A stretch of DNA of 64,000 nucleotides from positions 61,986 to 125,985 of the forward strand of contig NZ_FUYS01000012.1 of the NCBI RefSeq assembly GCF_900168055.1, in the 5' to 3' direction. Positions 27,866 through 36,078 of this stretch are shown in pieces. Source of the stretch: Parapedobacter luteus. Its GTDB lineage: Bacteria; Bacteroidota; Bacteroidia; Sphingobacteriales; Sphingobacteriaceae. A program made the translations under genes and the position numbers. Every line of letters starts with the position of its first letter. Positions within the stretch are counted from its first letter, which is position 1. Under the pieces are notes generated by a model that was not told where the DNA came from, did no database searches, and saw only the letters and a list, made by a program, of their open reading frames with translations.

Positions 27866-27889
27866 TTACAAAAATAAACCATTAGCCAT

Positions 27890-27923
27890 GAAAAAAGGGG
27901 ACGATTTCCGTCCCCTCTTTTTC
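27890..27923 (-). terminator. Terminator-like hairpin in the leader of rimP-nusA-infB
   Basis: Minus strand: GAGGGGACG (about 27923-27911) pairs with CGTCCCCTT (27905-27895), followed by a T run and TTTTTTC. It lies downstream of the promoter box at 27933-27940 and upstream of rimP. It can end the S24 regulator transcript, and at the same time sits in the operon leader, where it could act as an attenuator. Confidence 0.7.
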
Positions 27924-27932
27924 AAGATGATG

Positions 27933-27940
27933 CAAAGATA
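27933..27940 (-). promoter_or_regulatory. -7 box of rimP-nusA-infB
   Basis: TATCTTTG on the minus strand matches TAnnTTTG exactly. The expected transcription start is near 27926, only a few bases before the leader hairpin. Confidence 0.55.
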
Positions 27941-27994
27941 AGTAAAATGTTTTATAATTAAAAATCTGCTTATGCCAATGGGTATGCCCGGCCG

Positions 27995-28768
27995 TTAACG
28001 GTTATCCACGACCGTACTGATGGTCTTCTGCATCTGGGCCATCATGGCGGTGAGTGTTTCCATGGTAGGCTCTGGGCTCGGCTCAGGCAGTTGGGTACTG
28101 ATATAGGCCTTGGCCTTCCATATTTCCAGAATATCCGCTGCCGGCACCCAATAGGGCTCATAGCTCTTATTATCAGAAACCAGCTTCAACCCTTTATCGT
28201 CTTTATATTTAAATGCGATGCGTTTATAGACAACCCCATCGTTCCGGGATATCACCACATAGGTCTGACCCGGTTTTACGTCGTTCCAATTTTCGAGGTA
28301 TTCCGCTATCACGATACTTCCCGGCTGAAGGGGCAGCATCGAATCGCCCTTGATTTCAAAAGCCCGATAGGTCCCCTGCCTGAACATGGGTAAGCTGAAC
28401 TTCGGCAGTTCAGCTATATATTCGGGATCCGCGTACCCGTTAAGATAACCCGCGCTGGCCTTGACCGGCACCAATTCAATGTTCTCTTTATCGCCACCAT
28501 CCACTGTTATACTCAATACCCGCACGTTAGCTGCATTGCCACGGGGAGTGGGCCGCCATTTGTCGTTGATCGTGTCATTTGCCAGCTCGTCCATGGTCAA
28601 CCCATAGAAGTCGGCAATTTTCTTTAGCAATTCATATTTGGGTTCCGCACGATTTTCCTCATATGCACCGACAGATGCGCGTTTGATACCCATCTCATCC
28701 GCAAACTGTTGCTGAGTAAGCCCCTTTTTCTTACGGAGGTATTTAAGATTGTTAGCAATGTTCGACAT
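27995..28768 (-). CDS. XRE-HTH / S24 peptidase-type transcriptional regulator (cI/LexA-like)
   Basis: 257 residues. The N-terminal XRE helix-turn-helix (about 3-60, LTQQQFADEMGIKRASVGAYE) is followed by an S24 self-cleaving domain with the nucleophile Ser in KGDSMLPLQPGS and the general base Lys in VVYKRIAFK. An Ala-Gly pair in KASAGYLNGY (about residue 105) is a candidate cleavage site. Such proteins repress stress or phage-type genes and inactivate themselves on a signal. It is divergent from the GIY-YIG-like gene, and the shared 111-bp gap holds two small dyads that could be its operators. No prophage is visible, so it looks like a chromosomal regulator. Confidence 0.9.
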   Translation of the reverse strand: MSNIANNLKYLRKKKGLTQQQFADEMGIKRASVGAYEENRAEPKYELLKKIADFYGLTMDELANDTINDKWRPTPRGNAANVRVLSITVDGGDKENIELVPVKASAGYLNGYADPEYIAELPKFSLPMFRQGTYRAFEIKGDSMLPLQPGSIVIAEYLENWNDVKPGQTYVVISRNDGVVYKRIAFKYKDDKGLKLVSDNKSYEPYWVPAADILEIWKAKAYISTQLPEPSPEPTMETLTAMMAQMQKTISTVVDNR

Positions 28769-28793
28769 AAAAAGTAAAAATAAATTTGAACAA

Positions 28794-28839
28794 ACTAAAT
28801 AAATTAGTATTATTGTGCCAATAAAGTTAGTAAAACTTT
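28794..28839. promoter_or_regulatory. Paired dyads between S24 regulator and GIY-YIG-like gene
   Basis: ACTAA-5-TTAGT at 28794-28808 and AAAGTT-5-AACTTT at 28823-28839, with centres about 30 bp apart (three helical turns). This is a common layout for cI-type operators between divergent genes. No direct evidence of binding. Confidence 0.4.
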
Positions 28840-28879
28840 TCAGGGCGACAAAAAAATAACGTTAAATAATTTTCAACAT

Positions 28880-29218
28880 ATGAATAATTACATCTATATC
28901 TTAACCGATTGCAACCGTACCTGCTTACACGTTGGCATGGCACAGGACCTTGAAAGGGCGATTAAAACCTATAGAGAAGCTCCGGGCTTATTTTTTGATG
29001 CATGTGCAAAAGTTTCCCGCTTGGTTTACCACGAAGCGCTTCCTACCGAAGAATCTGCCTTACGCCGGTTCAGGGAATTAAGCACATACACCCGTATGCA
29101 AAAAGAAAAACTCATCCGGAAATATAATCCCAATTGGGTCGATCTCGGGTTGGTAAGACCGTTGAATGCCTTCGGCTCAAGCGGCCTTACCAACGCCCGG
29201 TTACATTTAAGAAGCTAA
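28880..29218 (+). CDS. GIY-YIG nuclease-like small protein, core motif degenerate
   Basis: 112 residues. NYIYILTDCNRTCLHVGMAQ resembles the YVYIL...LYIG start of small GIY-YIG (UPF0213-like) proteins, followed by DLERAIKTYR and an ESALRRFREL segment where the metal-binding Glu usually sits. The canonical GIY half is reduced to YIY and the YIG half to HVG, so nuclease activity is doubtful. It is divergent from the S24 regulator gene, which may control it. It ends about 60 nt before the converging barrel-protein gene. Confidence 0.7.
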   Translation: MNNYIYILTDCNRTCLHVGMAQDLERAIKTYREAPGLFFDACAKVSRLVYHEALPTEESALRRFRELSTYTRMQKEKLIRKYNPNWVDLGLVRPLNAFGSSGLTNARLHLRS

Positions 29219-29278
29219 GCCGGTCCTGGGCGTCCTCAGGGTGCCCAATTGGGCGGCCACGATGTGCAAAATAGCAAA

Positions 29279-32200
29279 TTACCACCCGGGTGCAAAATTA
29301 AGCCCGAATGTGCCAAAGTTCACGTCAGTACGCTGAAACGGGAACGCATAGTAAGGCTCGAGCACCATGGCTCCAAATAAATTGACCCGTAAGGATACAC
29401 CGGCGCTTAACGCAGGGATACGCTCATAAACATCTACCATCTGGCCATTTGATGCCTCCACAGTTTCCAGGTACCTGGGTGTGCTTCTAAATGCGACTTT
29501 GGAGCTACTATCCCAGGCAAGCCCGGCGTCAAAAAAGAAATTCAGGTCAGAAAACAACATATTGGATCGAAGCACAGCCAACCGTTCAGGGCCGGTGAAT
29601 GGCAGCCGTACTTCAAAATTAAATACGGCAATGCGCGTTCCCATCAAACTATTGAAATTAAAACGCTGATCCATATTGTTCCTAAAAGAAGCACTTTCAT
29701 AGCCCCGGATCAGGTGAGGGTATCCCAAAAACAGCGGAAATAATGCATCTTCATTACGGCCTGATCGCATATAGGTATACGCCCTTGCTGCAATGGTGAC
29801 CGGTTGATACCGATTATATTTCCGTAAGTCGAACGTATACGCCCTAAAGTTAAAATCACCGAAATACTGTTCCATCCCCACCCGGTAACGGAATCCCTGT
29901 AAGGGCGCAGCGATGCCGAACACTGCATTATCGCCGACAAACGAGGTATTGATCTGCTGGATGGTAAATGCATTGAAGTTGCCACCGAAGATGCCACTTG
30001 CTTCATCATTCGGCACCCTATCCCGACCGCCGTATCCGTAAAGGTAACTTTGCCACCAGCGATCCACCCGATAGCTATACCGCGCAAATGCCCCGCCCAT
30101 TTCGAAACGGTGATGCCTTGAAAACGGGTATGCACCGAAAGCTTCCGCCTGCTGCTGGAATGTCCGGATGATATACGTATCCAATATCGGCTCCGGACCG
30201 TTTCCTACATCTCTTTGGCTATAGAGCGAATAGCCCGACATGAACGGAATGTGCGAGACGGCTCCGCCCCAATTTATCCGGCTCCGCTGGTTTATGTACG
30301 CGACCTGGCCGCCGAAATCATAAATTTCGCCATTAATGGACAGCGCGGCAAAGATCTGGTTATGGCCAAGGATGTCCGAAAACATTCCCTGTATGCCGCT
30401 GGCGATGCCGGCCCCGTACCGACTGCCCACCGCCAGGCCCATTCCGCTATTGGCCAAGTAGTCCAACTTGAAATTGGGCTTGTATGCGACCGATGAAATC
30501 TGCTTATCGCTGATACGCTGAAACAAGTTGAAATTACTCAGGTTGGCATTCACGACATCCACGCCAAGGTTTTCCGGAGGAGGCAGCATTGCGGCGTCGA
30601 AATTAACGACATAGGGATCGACCTCCTTCGGCTCAAACTCATCCACTTTCGCGTTATAGACACTGTATTCGTTCCGTCGGTAATAGGAATAGACGACGTC
30701 GCCATTAACCGAAAGGCTTAAGGCGGGAGAGTATTCCGTGATGCCACTGATGCCTGTGAAATATTCTGTCATCCGCTCAACCTTACGCTCAGCCAGCGTA
30801 TACCGGTACATATTCCGGAAGCCGTCGCTATTGGAAAGGAAATAAATCTGGCTGTCGTCCGCAGAAAACTGAGGATTTAAATTATTCGCGCCCTGGAATA
30901 CATCGACGTTTGTGATTTCGCCGGTTTCAACATCAACCATGGCAATATTCATGGGAATATCCACACTTCTTGTATCGGATTGAAGCGCTACGCGGTCGGT
31001 ACTGAAAACAATGTATCTGCCGTCATGAGAAAAACTCGGTTGAAAATCCGAATACCAATCGTCGGTAAGCTGCGTCAGCTTTTTTGTATTCAGGTTATAG
31101 AGATAGATATCACTGTGGCCATTCTTCAGCCCCGAAAACGCAACGGTCTCGCCGTCGGGGGCCCATGCAATATTGGCAAACTCGGTGATATCCCCCATCG
31201 CTTCCAACGCCAGCGTTTTCCCATTCGCAACGTCCACAACCATGAGCTTGCTTCTACCCCGACTGAAGACACTGAAGGCAAATTTCTTACTATCCGGCGA
31301 AAAGGCACCCGCTGATTCCAAGTAACTGAATTCATCAATATCTGTATTGGTAAGCCTGCTGGACAATTTCCGGATTACGTCGCCGGTCTGGGCGTCCGCC
31401 AAAAACAAATCGATGCTGAACAAATCCCGTTCGGACATAAAAGCGACGTATTTGCCGTCGGGTGAAATCGCCGGCGATACATTCAGGCGGCCTGAATTCT
31501 TGCTGTTGATGATGGAGCGTCCTACCGGCGCTTTCCCCGTGTCAACCGGAAGGTTTCGGTAGGCATTCTCCATGCTGTTTCTCCACAGGTTGGATAAGGT
31601 CTGGGCATCATAGCCAAATACCCGCCTGATACCCATTTCATAGCCATACATGGCTGTCGCCTTAAATAACGGCATGATGACCGTATCCCCGTAGGTGGAG
31701 CCGATATAGGCCCAAAACGCCTGCCCAAACCGGTAAGGGAAATACCGGTTCATATTTTCGGTCATGGCTCGCAGAGATGGAATATCATTATTTATGTAGG
31801 CGTCACGCATCCACATGGCTGTAAACGCATCCTTTTTTCCGATGGAAAAATACTCCGCCATCCCTTCTACCATCCACAGGGGAATGTTACCTATATTTTC
31901 CAAACGAGTGGAATCGCCGCCTTCCATCAGTACCCGATATTGAAACGCATGCACCAACTCGTGTCCCAGTACATGCCGTGTCTGATGGTTAATCTGCATC
32001 ACAGGCATCACGACCCGCGTCTTGAACGCTTCGGTAACACCTCCGGTACCTACTCCAATCTCTCCCTGGATCGTAGTCGTTTGCTGGAATTCGGGGTGAT
32101 TGCTGTATAGGATAATCGGATTTTTACGCAAAAACGTATCCCTAAACACCTGCTGGTGCAATTCGTACCAAACTTCGCTTTCTTTAGCCAACCACCTGAT

Positions 32201-32392
32201 CAATGTGTCATTTTGCAAATAATAGTGCAGATTAAAATGAGGCGTTCCGTAGACCTGAAATTTGAGCGACTTATATCGCATTTTATTTTGGCCGAAATAT
32301 TGGGCCCGGGCGTTTAGGCCAATTGCGCTAAACATCAACACCAAACAACTATTCAGCAAGATAAGCTTGACAAATCGATTAAGGTACGTCAT
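29279..32392 (-). CDS. Metallopeptidase MA-like / beta-propeller / outer-membrane barrel fusion protein
   Basis: 1037 residues. The ATG at 32392 (MTYLNRFVKLILLNSCLVLM) gives a signal peptide; a GTG at 32413 is less likely. A gluzincin-type domain (about 50-280) has the HELVHAFQ zinc motif and a downstream Glu in WMVEGMAEYFS. A TolB/WD40-like propeller (about 295-590) contains SPDGKYVAFMS and SHDGRYIVFSTD repeats. From about 650 the sequence looks like a beta-barrel resembling the Omp85/BamA C-terminal part (PLFLGYPHLIRGYESASFRNN; ends FGTFGLNFAPGW). I infer an outer-membrane protein with a protease-like periplasmic or surface domain. Activity is unproven. Confidence 0.85.
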   Translation of the reverse strand: MTYLNRFVKLILLNSCLVLMFSAIGLNARAQYFGQNKMRYKSLKFQVYGTPHFNLHYYLQNDTLIRWLAKESEVWYELHQQVFRDTFLRKNPIILYSNHPEFQQTTTIQGEIGVGTGGVTEAFKTRVVMPVMQINHQTRHVLGHELVHAFQYRVLMEGGDSTRLENIGNIPLWMVEGMAEYFSIGKKDAFTAMWMRDAYINNDIPSLRAMTENMNRYFPYRFGQAFWAYIGSTYGDTVIMPLFKATAMYGYEMGIRRVFGYDAQTLSNLWRNSMENAYRNLPVDTGKAPVGRSIINSKNSGRLNVSPAISPDGKYVAFMSERDLFSIDLFLADAQTGDVIRKLSSRLTNTDIDEFSYLESAGAFSPDSKKFAFSVFSRGRSKLMVVDVANGKTLALEAMGDITEFANIAWAPDGETVAFSGLKNGHSDIYLYNLNTKKLTQLTDDWYSDFQPSFSHDGRYIVFSTDRVALQSDTRSVDIPMNIAMVDVETGEITNVDVFQGANNLNPQFSADDSQIYFLSNSDGFRNMYRYTLAERKVERMTEYFTGISGITEYSPALSLSVNGDVVYSYYRRNEYSVYNAKVDEFEPKEVDPYVVNFDAAMLPPPENLGVDVVNANLSNFNLFQRISDKQISSVAYKPNFKLDYLANSGMGLAVGSRYGAGIASGIQGMFSDILGHNQIFAALSINGEIYDFGGQVAYINQRSRINWGGAVSHIPFMSGYSLYSQRDVGNGPEPILDTYIIRTFQQQAEAFGAYPFSRHHRFEMGGAFARYSYRVDRWWQSYLYGYGGRDRVPNDEASGIFGGNFNAFTIQQINTSFVGDNAVFGIAAPLQGFRYRVGMEQYFGDFNFRAYTFDLRKYNRYQPVTIAARAYTYMRSGRNEDALFPLFLGYPHLIRGYESASFRNNMDQRFNFNSLMGTRIAVFNFEVRLPFTGPERLAVLRSNMLFSDLNFFFDAGLAWDSSSKVAFRSTPRYLETVEASNGQMVDVYERIPALSAGVSLRVNLFGAMVLEPYYAFPFQRTDVNFGTFGLNFAPGW

Positions 32393-32468
32393 GGAAAATG
32401 GGTGTATAATCACAATGTCTAAATTAGAACGAATATCGGTGAAAAAGTTTAATTATTACCAACGGATA

Positions 32469-34898
32469 TTATTTTTTTGACGGATACCGAATGCGAATCT
32501 TATTATTCGGGTGGGGCTCGGTGTGTGCGGCCGGCCCGTCTTGATCGCCATTCGCCTTGTGTTCTTCAGGAACCGGCGCTGTATTTTCAAACTGTTTTTT
32601 CAATTCTTCGACATCCACTGGAATTTCCACCGGGGAATCAGGCAACCTTAACGGTATGATCGTATCCAACAGCGTGCTGTCCGGACGGGAAATGCGTGGA
32701 CTCGGGCAGTCGTATTTCCGGTTTATCGCTACGGCCGGTTCAGGAAACGGCCCGTAATCGTAATCCAATGAATCGTCATGATAGATTTTCTCCATAAACC
32801 GGCCGAACACCGGAAGCGCTGTGCGCGATCCCTCACCGGTCTGCGAATTTCTGAAATGAATACTCCGTTCGTCACACCCTACCCAAACACCCGTGACCAA
32901 ATCCTTGGTAACACCCATGTACCATCCGTCTACATAATCTGACGATGTGCCTGTCTTTCCCCCTATCTGGTTTTTATTTCGCCACAAATCCCATTCCCAG
33001 AGCGCTTGAGAGGTACCTTCCGGTTCCTCCATGCTCCCCCTGAGCATATAGCCCATCAGCCAGGCTACCTCCTCACTGATGGCCTGCGTGGCAGTTGTTT
33101 CAAATGTAGCTACAATGTTGCCGTTGTAGTCGACAATTTTTGATACCAAGATGGGTTCCACCTTTTTTCCACGGTTCATGAACGTTGCGTACGCATTGAC
33201 CATCTCAAACACACTGACGTCGTTGGAGCCGAGGCTCACCGAAGGCACACTGGCCAAGGGGCTGGTAATGCCACAGCGTTCGGCCGCATCAACCACCTTG
33301 TCCCATCCGATTTCTTCGGTAATCTGAGCCGTGATGGAATTGACGGACCTTCCCATCGCCCAGCGTAATGACATTTCGCGGCCACTAAATACCCAGTCGG
33401 CATTTTTAGGCTCCCATACTTTTTCTTCCCCGTTTTCCGTATAGGTTATGCGCACAAACTTATCGACATATTTGTCGCAGGGCGACATGCCTGCTTCCAG
33501 TGCTGCGAGGTATGCAAATGGCTTGAAGGTGGAACCGGCTTGCCGCTTTGCCTGGAATACGTGATCATATTTATAGTACTGGTGGTTGATCCCCCCCACC
33601 CAGGCTTTTATTTCACCGTTATACGGATCCATCGTCATCAGCCCCGCATTAAGCATCATTGCGTAGTGTGCCAGCGAATCCATGCTGGAATACTGCACCT
33701 GCTTAATTCCATCCCACGTGAATACCTCCATAGGTTTGGGCAGGTTCAAGTAGTAAAAGATACTGTCTTTATTGCCTTTATACCGCTCATCCAACTGCTG
33801 ATAATACGTTGTCCGCACGGCGAGGTTTTCCAGAAAATCTTCAATAACATTACCTTCAGAATCCCGCCAGGGGATCTCGCCCTGCCAGGCATTTTCCAAT
33901 CGCCGCTGCAAGGGCTTCATTTGTTCGGCCACCGCCTCCTCCGCATGCCGCTGTACCCGCGAATCAATGGTGGTGTATATTTTCAGACCATCCACGTAAA
34001 TATCATATCCGTTTTCTTCGCACCATGAGGCCAGCCATCGTTCCACCGCCGTGCGCAAATAGGAATCACCGTTTCCAAGATCCTCGATTTCCCCGAGGTG
34101 CAATCCCAGTGCAGCCGCCCTGGCGGCTTCATACTCCTGCGCCGATATAAATCCGGCTTTATGCATCTGCCCCAAAACCACATTCCTCCGCTCAAGCGAC
34201 CGTTCAGGGTTGCGTATCGGATTATAGAGCGTGGTGCCCTTCAACATACCGATGAGCACTGCCGCTTCTGCGGCAGTCAGTTCCTGTGTTTCCTTGTTGA
34301 AGTAACGTCTGGCCACCGTTTTTATACCGTACGCATTATTACTGAATGACACGGTATTGAGATACATGGCGATGATATCTTTCTTGCTATATTCCCCCTC
34401 CAGCTTGTATGCGGTAAGCCATTCTTTGAATTTTATGACCAGCATACGCACTCCGGGCACCTTATCCAGCAGCCCGACGGCCTGATTGTACCGGGTGCGG
34501 TATAAGTTTTTTGCAAGCTGCTGCGTGATTGTACTGCCTCCTCTCCGGTCGCCTTGCGCGGTGGATACGATGCTCGAGAAGATGGCCAAAAAATCCACCC
34601 CACGGTGTTTAAAAAAGCGAATGTCTTCTGTAGCAATCAGCGCGTTGATTACATTAGGCGAAATACTGTCATAGTGTACCGGGGAGCGATCTTCCTTATA
34701 ATAACGGCCGATGAGCACGTGGTCTGCCGTATAGACTTCCGACGCCACGCTTTGAATCGGTTTACTGATATCTTTTGATGTCGGAGAATAGCCGAATAAC
34801 CAAAGAAAATTCACTTCAACCATACAGACTATCAAAACAACCACATAAACGATTATTACAGCATAGCGTATATAGCGATTTCGTATCTCCTTAAACAT
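32469..34898 (-). CDS. Class A penicillin-binding protein (PBP1A-type transglycosylase/transpeptidase)
   Basis: 809 residues with one N-terminal membrane helix (about 10-35). The GT51 glycosyltransferase motifs are ATEDIRFFKHRGVD (catalytic Glu) and RRGGSTITQQLAKN. The transpeptidase motifs are the SxxK nucleophile in QAGSTFKPFAYL, SVN in MGRSVNSITA and KTGTS in IGGKTGTSSDY. The C-terminal 80 residues are a Pro/Glu-rich tail. It polymerises and cross-links peptidoglycan. It lies 76 nt upstream of the barrel-protein gene in the same direction. All catalytic motifs are present. Confidence 0.96.
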   Translation of the reverse strand: MFKEIRNRYIRYAVIIVYVVVLIVCMVEVNFLWLFGYSPTSKDISKPIQSVASEVYTADHVLIGRYYKEDRSPVHYDSISPNVINALIATEDIRFFKHRGVDFLAIFSSIVSTAQGDRRGGSTITQQLAKNLYRTRYNQAVGLLDKVPGVRMLVIKFKEWLTAYKLEGEYSKKDIIAMYLNTVSFSNNAYGIKTVARRYFNKETQELTAAEAAVLIGMLKGTTLYNPIRNPERSLERRNVVLGQMHKAGFISAQEYEAARAAALGLHLGEIEDLGNGDSYLRTAVERWLASWCEENGYDIYVDGLKIYTTIDSRVQRHAEEAVAEQMKPLQRRLENAWQGEIPWRDSEGNVIEDFLENLAVRTTYYQQLDERYKGNKDSIFYYLNLPKPMEVFTWDGIKQVQYSSMDSLAHYAMMLNAGLMTMDPYNGEIKAWVGGINHQYYKYDHVFQAKRQAGSTFKPFAYLAALEAGMSPCDKYVDKFVRITYTENGEEKVWEPKNADWVFSGREMSLRWAMGRSVNSITAQITEEIGWDKVVDAAERCGITSPLASVPSVSLGSNDVSVFEMVNAYATFMNRGKKVEPILVSKIVDYNGNIVATFETTATQAISEEVAWLMGYMLRGSMEEPEGTSQALWEWDLWRNKNQIGGKTGTSSDYVDGWYMGVTKDLVTGVWVGCDERSIHFRNSQTGEGSRTALPVFGRFMEKIYHDDSLDYDYGPFPEPAVAINRKYDCPSPRISRPDSTLLDTIIPLRLPDSPVEIPVDVEELKKQFENTAPVPEEHKANGDQDGPAAHTEPHPNNKIRIRYPSKK

Positions 34899-34968
34899 CG
34901 CGTAAAGATGATGAAATGTTTTGATATTGCATACGGTTGTTCACCGCTTTATATTTTGTATTTACTCG

Positions 34969-35946
34969 TTATTCGTGAAAGTGTTTCTCGTTTTTACTGA
35001 TGATCCGCTTATCCCAGACGATGTCAACGCGGGAAGCTTCACTGCGAATTGGGCAGTTTTTTACCCTGCAATAGTGACAACAGGCAGGCACGCAGGGATC
35101 AGCATGAATAAACAATTCAGCATTTGCATGCAACCCCTTATTAATCAGTTGATCGATAGCCGACACTTCATCATGAACTTTATTTAAGTCATAGTAATTG
35201 GGCAACGTTACATGACAATCGATATGAAGTTCGTGACCATAGCGCTGCACCCGCAGATTGTGCACATCTATCCAATCGTCCCTGCGATATCGCTGCAGGA
35301 CGGCGGCCACGTCGCCCACCAACTTCATGTCAGACTCATCCATTAAGCCGGCGATTGACTTACGGAGCAGTTTATACCCACTGAACAAGATGTATAAGCC
35401 AAGCCCGATGGACAGCACGACGTCGATCCACGCCATTCCGGTAACATAGATGATGAAAAGCCCGACGAGTAACCCTGCGGTACTGTAGGCGTCGGTCTGT
35501 AGGTGCTTCCCGTCTGCCTGCAAGGTCAACGAGTTGAGCAGTTTGCTCTGTTTTACCATATAGGTGCCCAACGCAAAATTGACGATGCCCGTCAGCGCGA
35601 CAAGCCCGATGCCTTCCAATAGGTTACCTAACGGCTCCGGCAAAAAGATATTGTACACTGCCTTTCCCAGAATCAGAACACCGGCGATAAAAATCAGCCC
35701 GCCCTCCAAAAAGACGGAAAAGAACTCAACTTTACCATGGCCGTACGGATGGTTCTGATCCTTTGGCCGCGCCGACAGATGGATGCTGTAGAAGGCGAAA
35801 CCTGAAGCCACCACATTCACAATGCTTTCCATCGCATCGGTCAGTATGGCATTGGAATTCGTCAGCAGGTACGCCGTAAACTTAGTCAACATCAGTACAA
35901 CACCAGCAGCTAATGCGAAAAGAATGATGTTTTTCTGTTTATTCAA
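34969..35946 (-). CDS. Cation diffusion facilitator (metal efflux) with cysteine-rich tail
   Basis: 325 residues from a TTG at 35946 (encoding NKQKNIILFALAAG next). The longer frame to 35973 would begin inside a TATCTTTG promoter box (35971-35978), so I reject it; no ATG lies before the first membrane helix. About six helices are seen, with metal ligands in SNAILTDAMES and QADGKHLQTDAYS (Asp/His pairs), and a cytoplasmic domain with CHVTLPNYYDLNKVHDEV. The tail has five Cys in DPCVPACCHYCRVKNC, a possible extra metal site. It probably exports Zn, Fe or a similar ion. It is divergent from the aminotransferase gene. Confidence 0.88.
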   Translation of the reverse strand: MNKQKNIILFALAAGVVLMLTKFTAYLLTNSNAILTDAMESIVNVVASGFAFYSIHLSARPKDQNHPYGHGKVEFFSVFLEGGLIFIAGVLILGKAVYNIFLPEPLGNLLEGIGLVALTGIVNFALGTYMVKQSKLLNSLTLQADGKHLQTDAYSTAGLLVGLFIIYVTGMAWIDVVLSIGLGLYILFSGYKLLRKSIAGLMDESDMKLVGDVAAVLQRYRRDDWIDVHNLRVQRYGHELHIDCHVTLPNYYDLNKVHDEVSAIDQLINKGLHANAELFIHADPCVPACCHYCRVKNCPIRSEASRVDIVWDKRIISKNEKHFHE

Positions 35947-35970
35947 AACCGATGCACTTAAGATAATTGG

Positions 35971-35978
35971 CAAAGATA
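35971..35978 (-). promoter_or_regulatory. -7 box of the cation efflux gene
   Basis: TATCTTTG on the minus strand. It overlaps the most upstream possible start codon of the gene and so decides in favour of the TTG at 35946 as the real start. Confidence 0.5.
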
Positions 35979-36064
35979 ATGAATTAGCGCCATACCGGTT
36001 GGAGGCAAATTTCTTGGGCGATTCTTCATGGCAAAGAAGTTTTTTATAATAGTAGAAATTTAGC

Positions 36065-36072
36065 TAAGTTTG
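36065..36072 (+). promoter_or_regulatory. -7 box of the aspartate-type aminotransferase gene
   Basis: TAAGTTTG ends only 6 nt before the ATG at 36079, so transcription should begin at or next to the start codon, giving a leaderless mRNA. Confidence 0.5.
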
Positions 36073-36078
36073 CGCACC

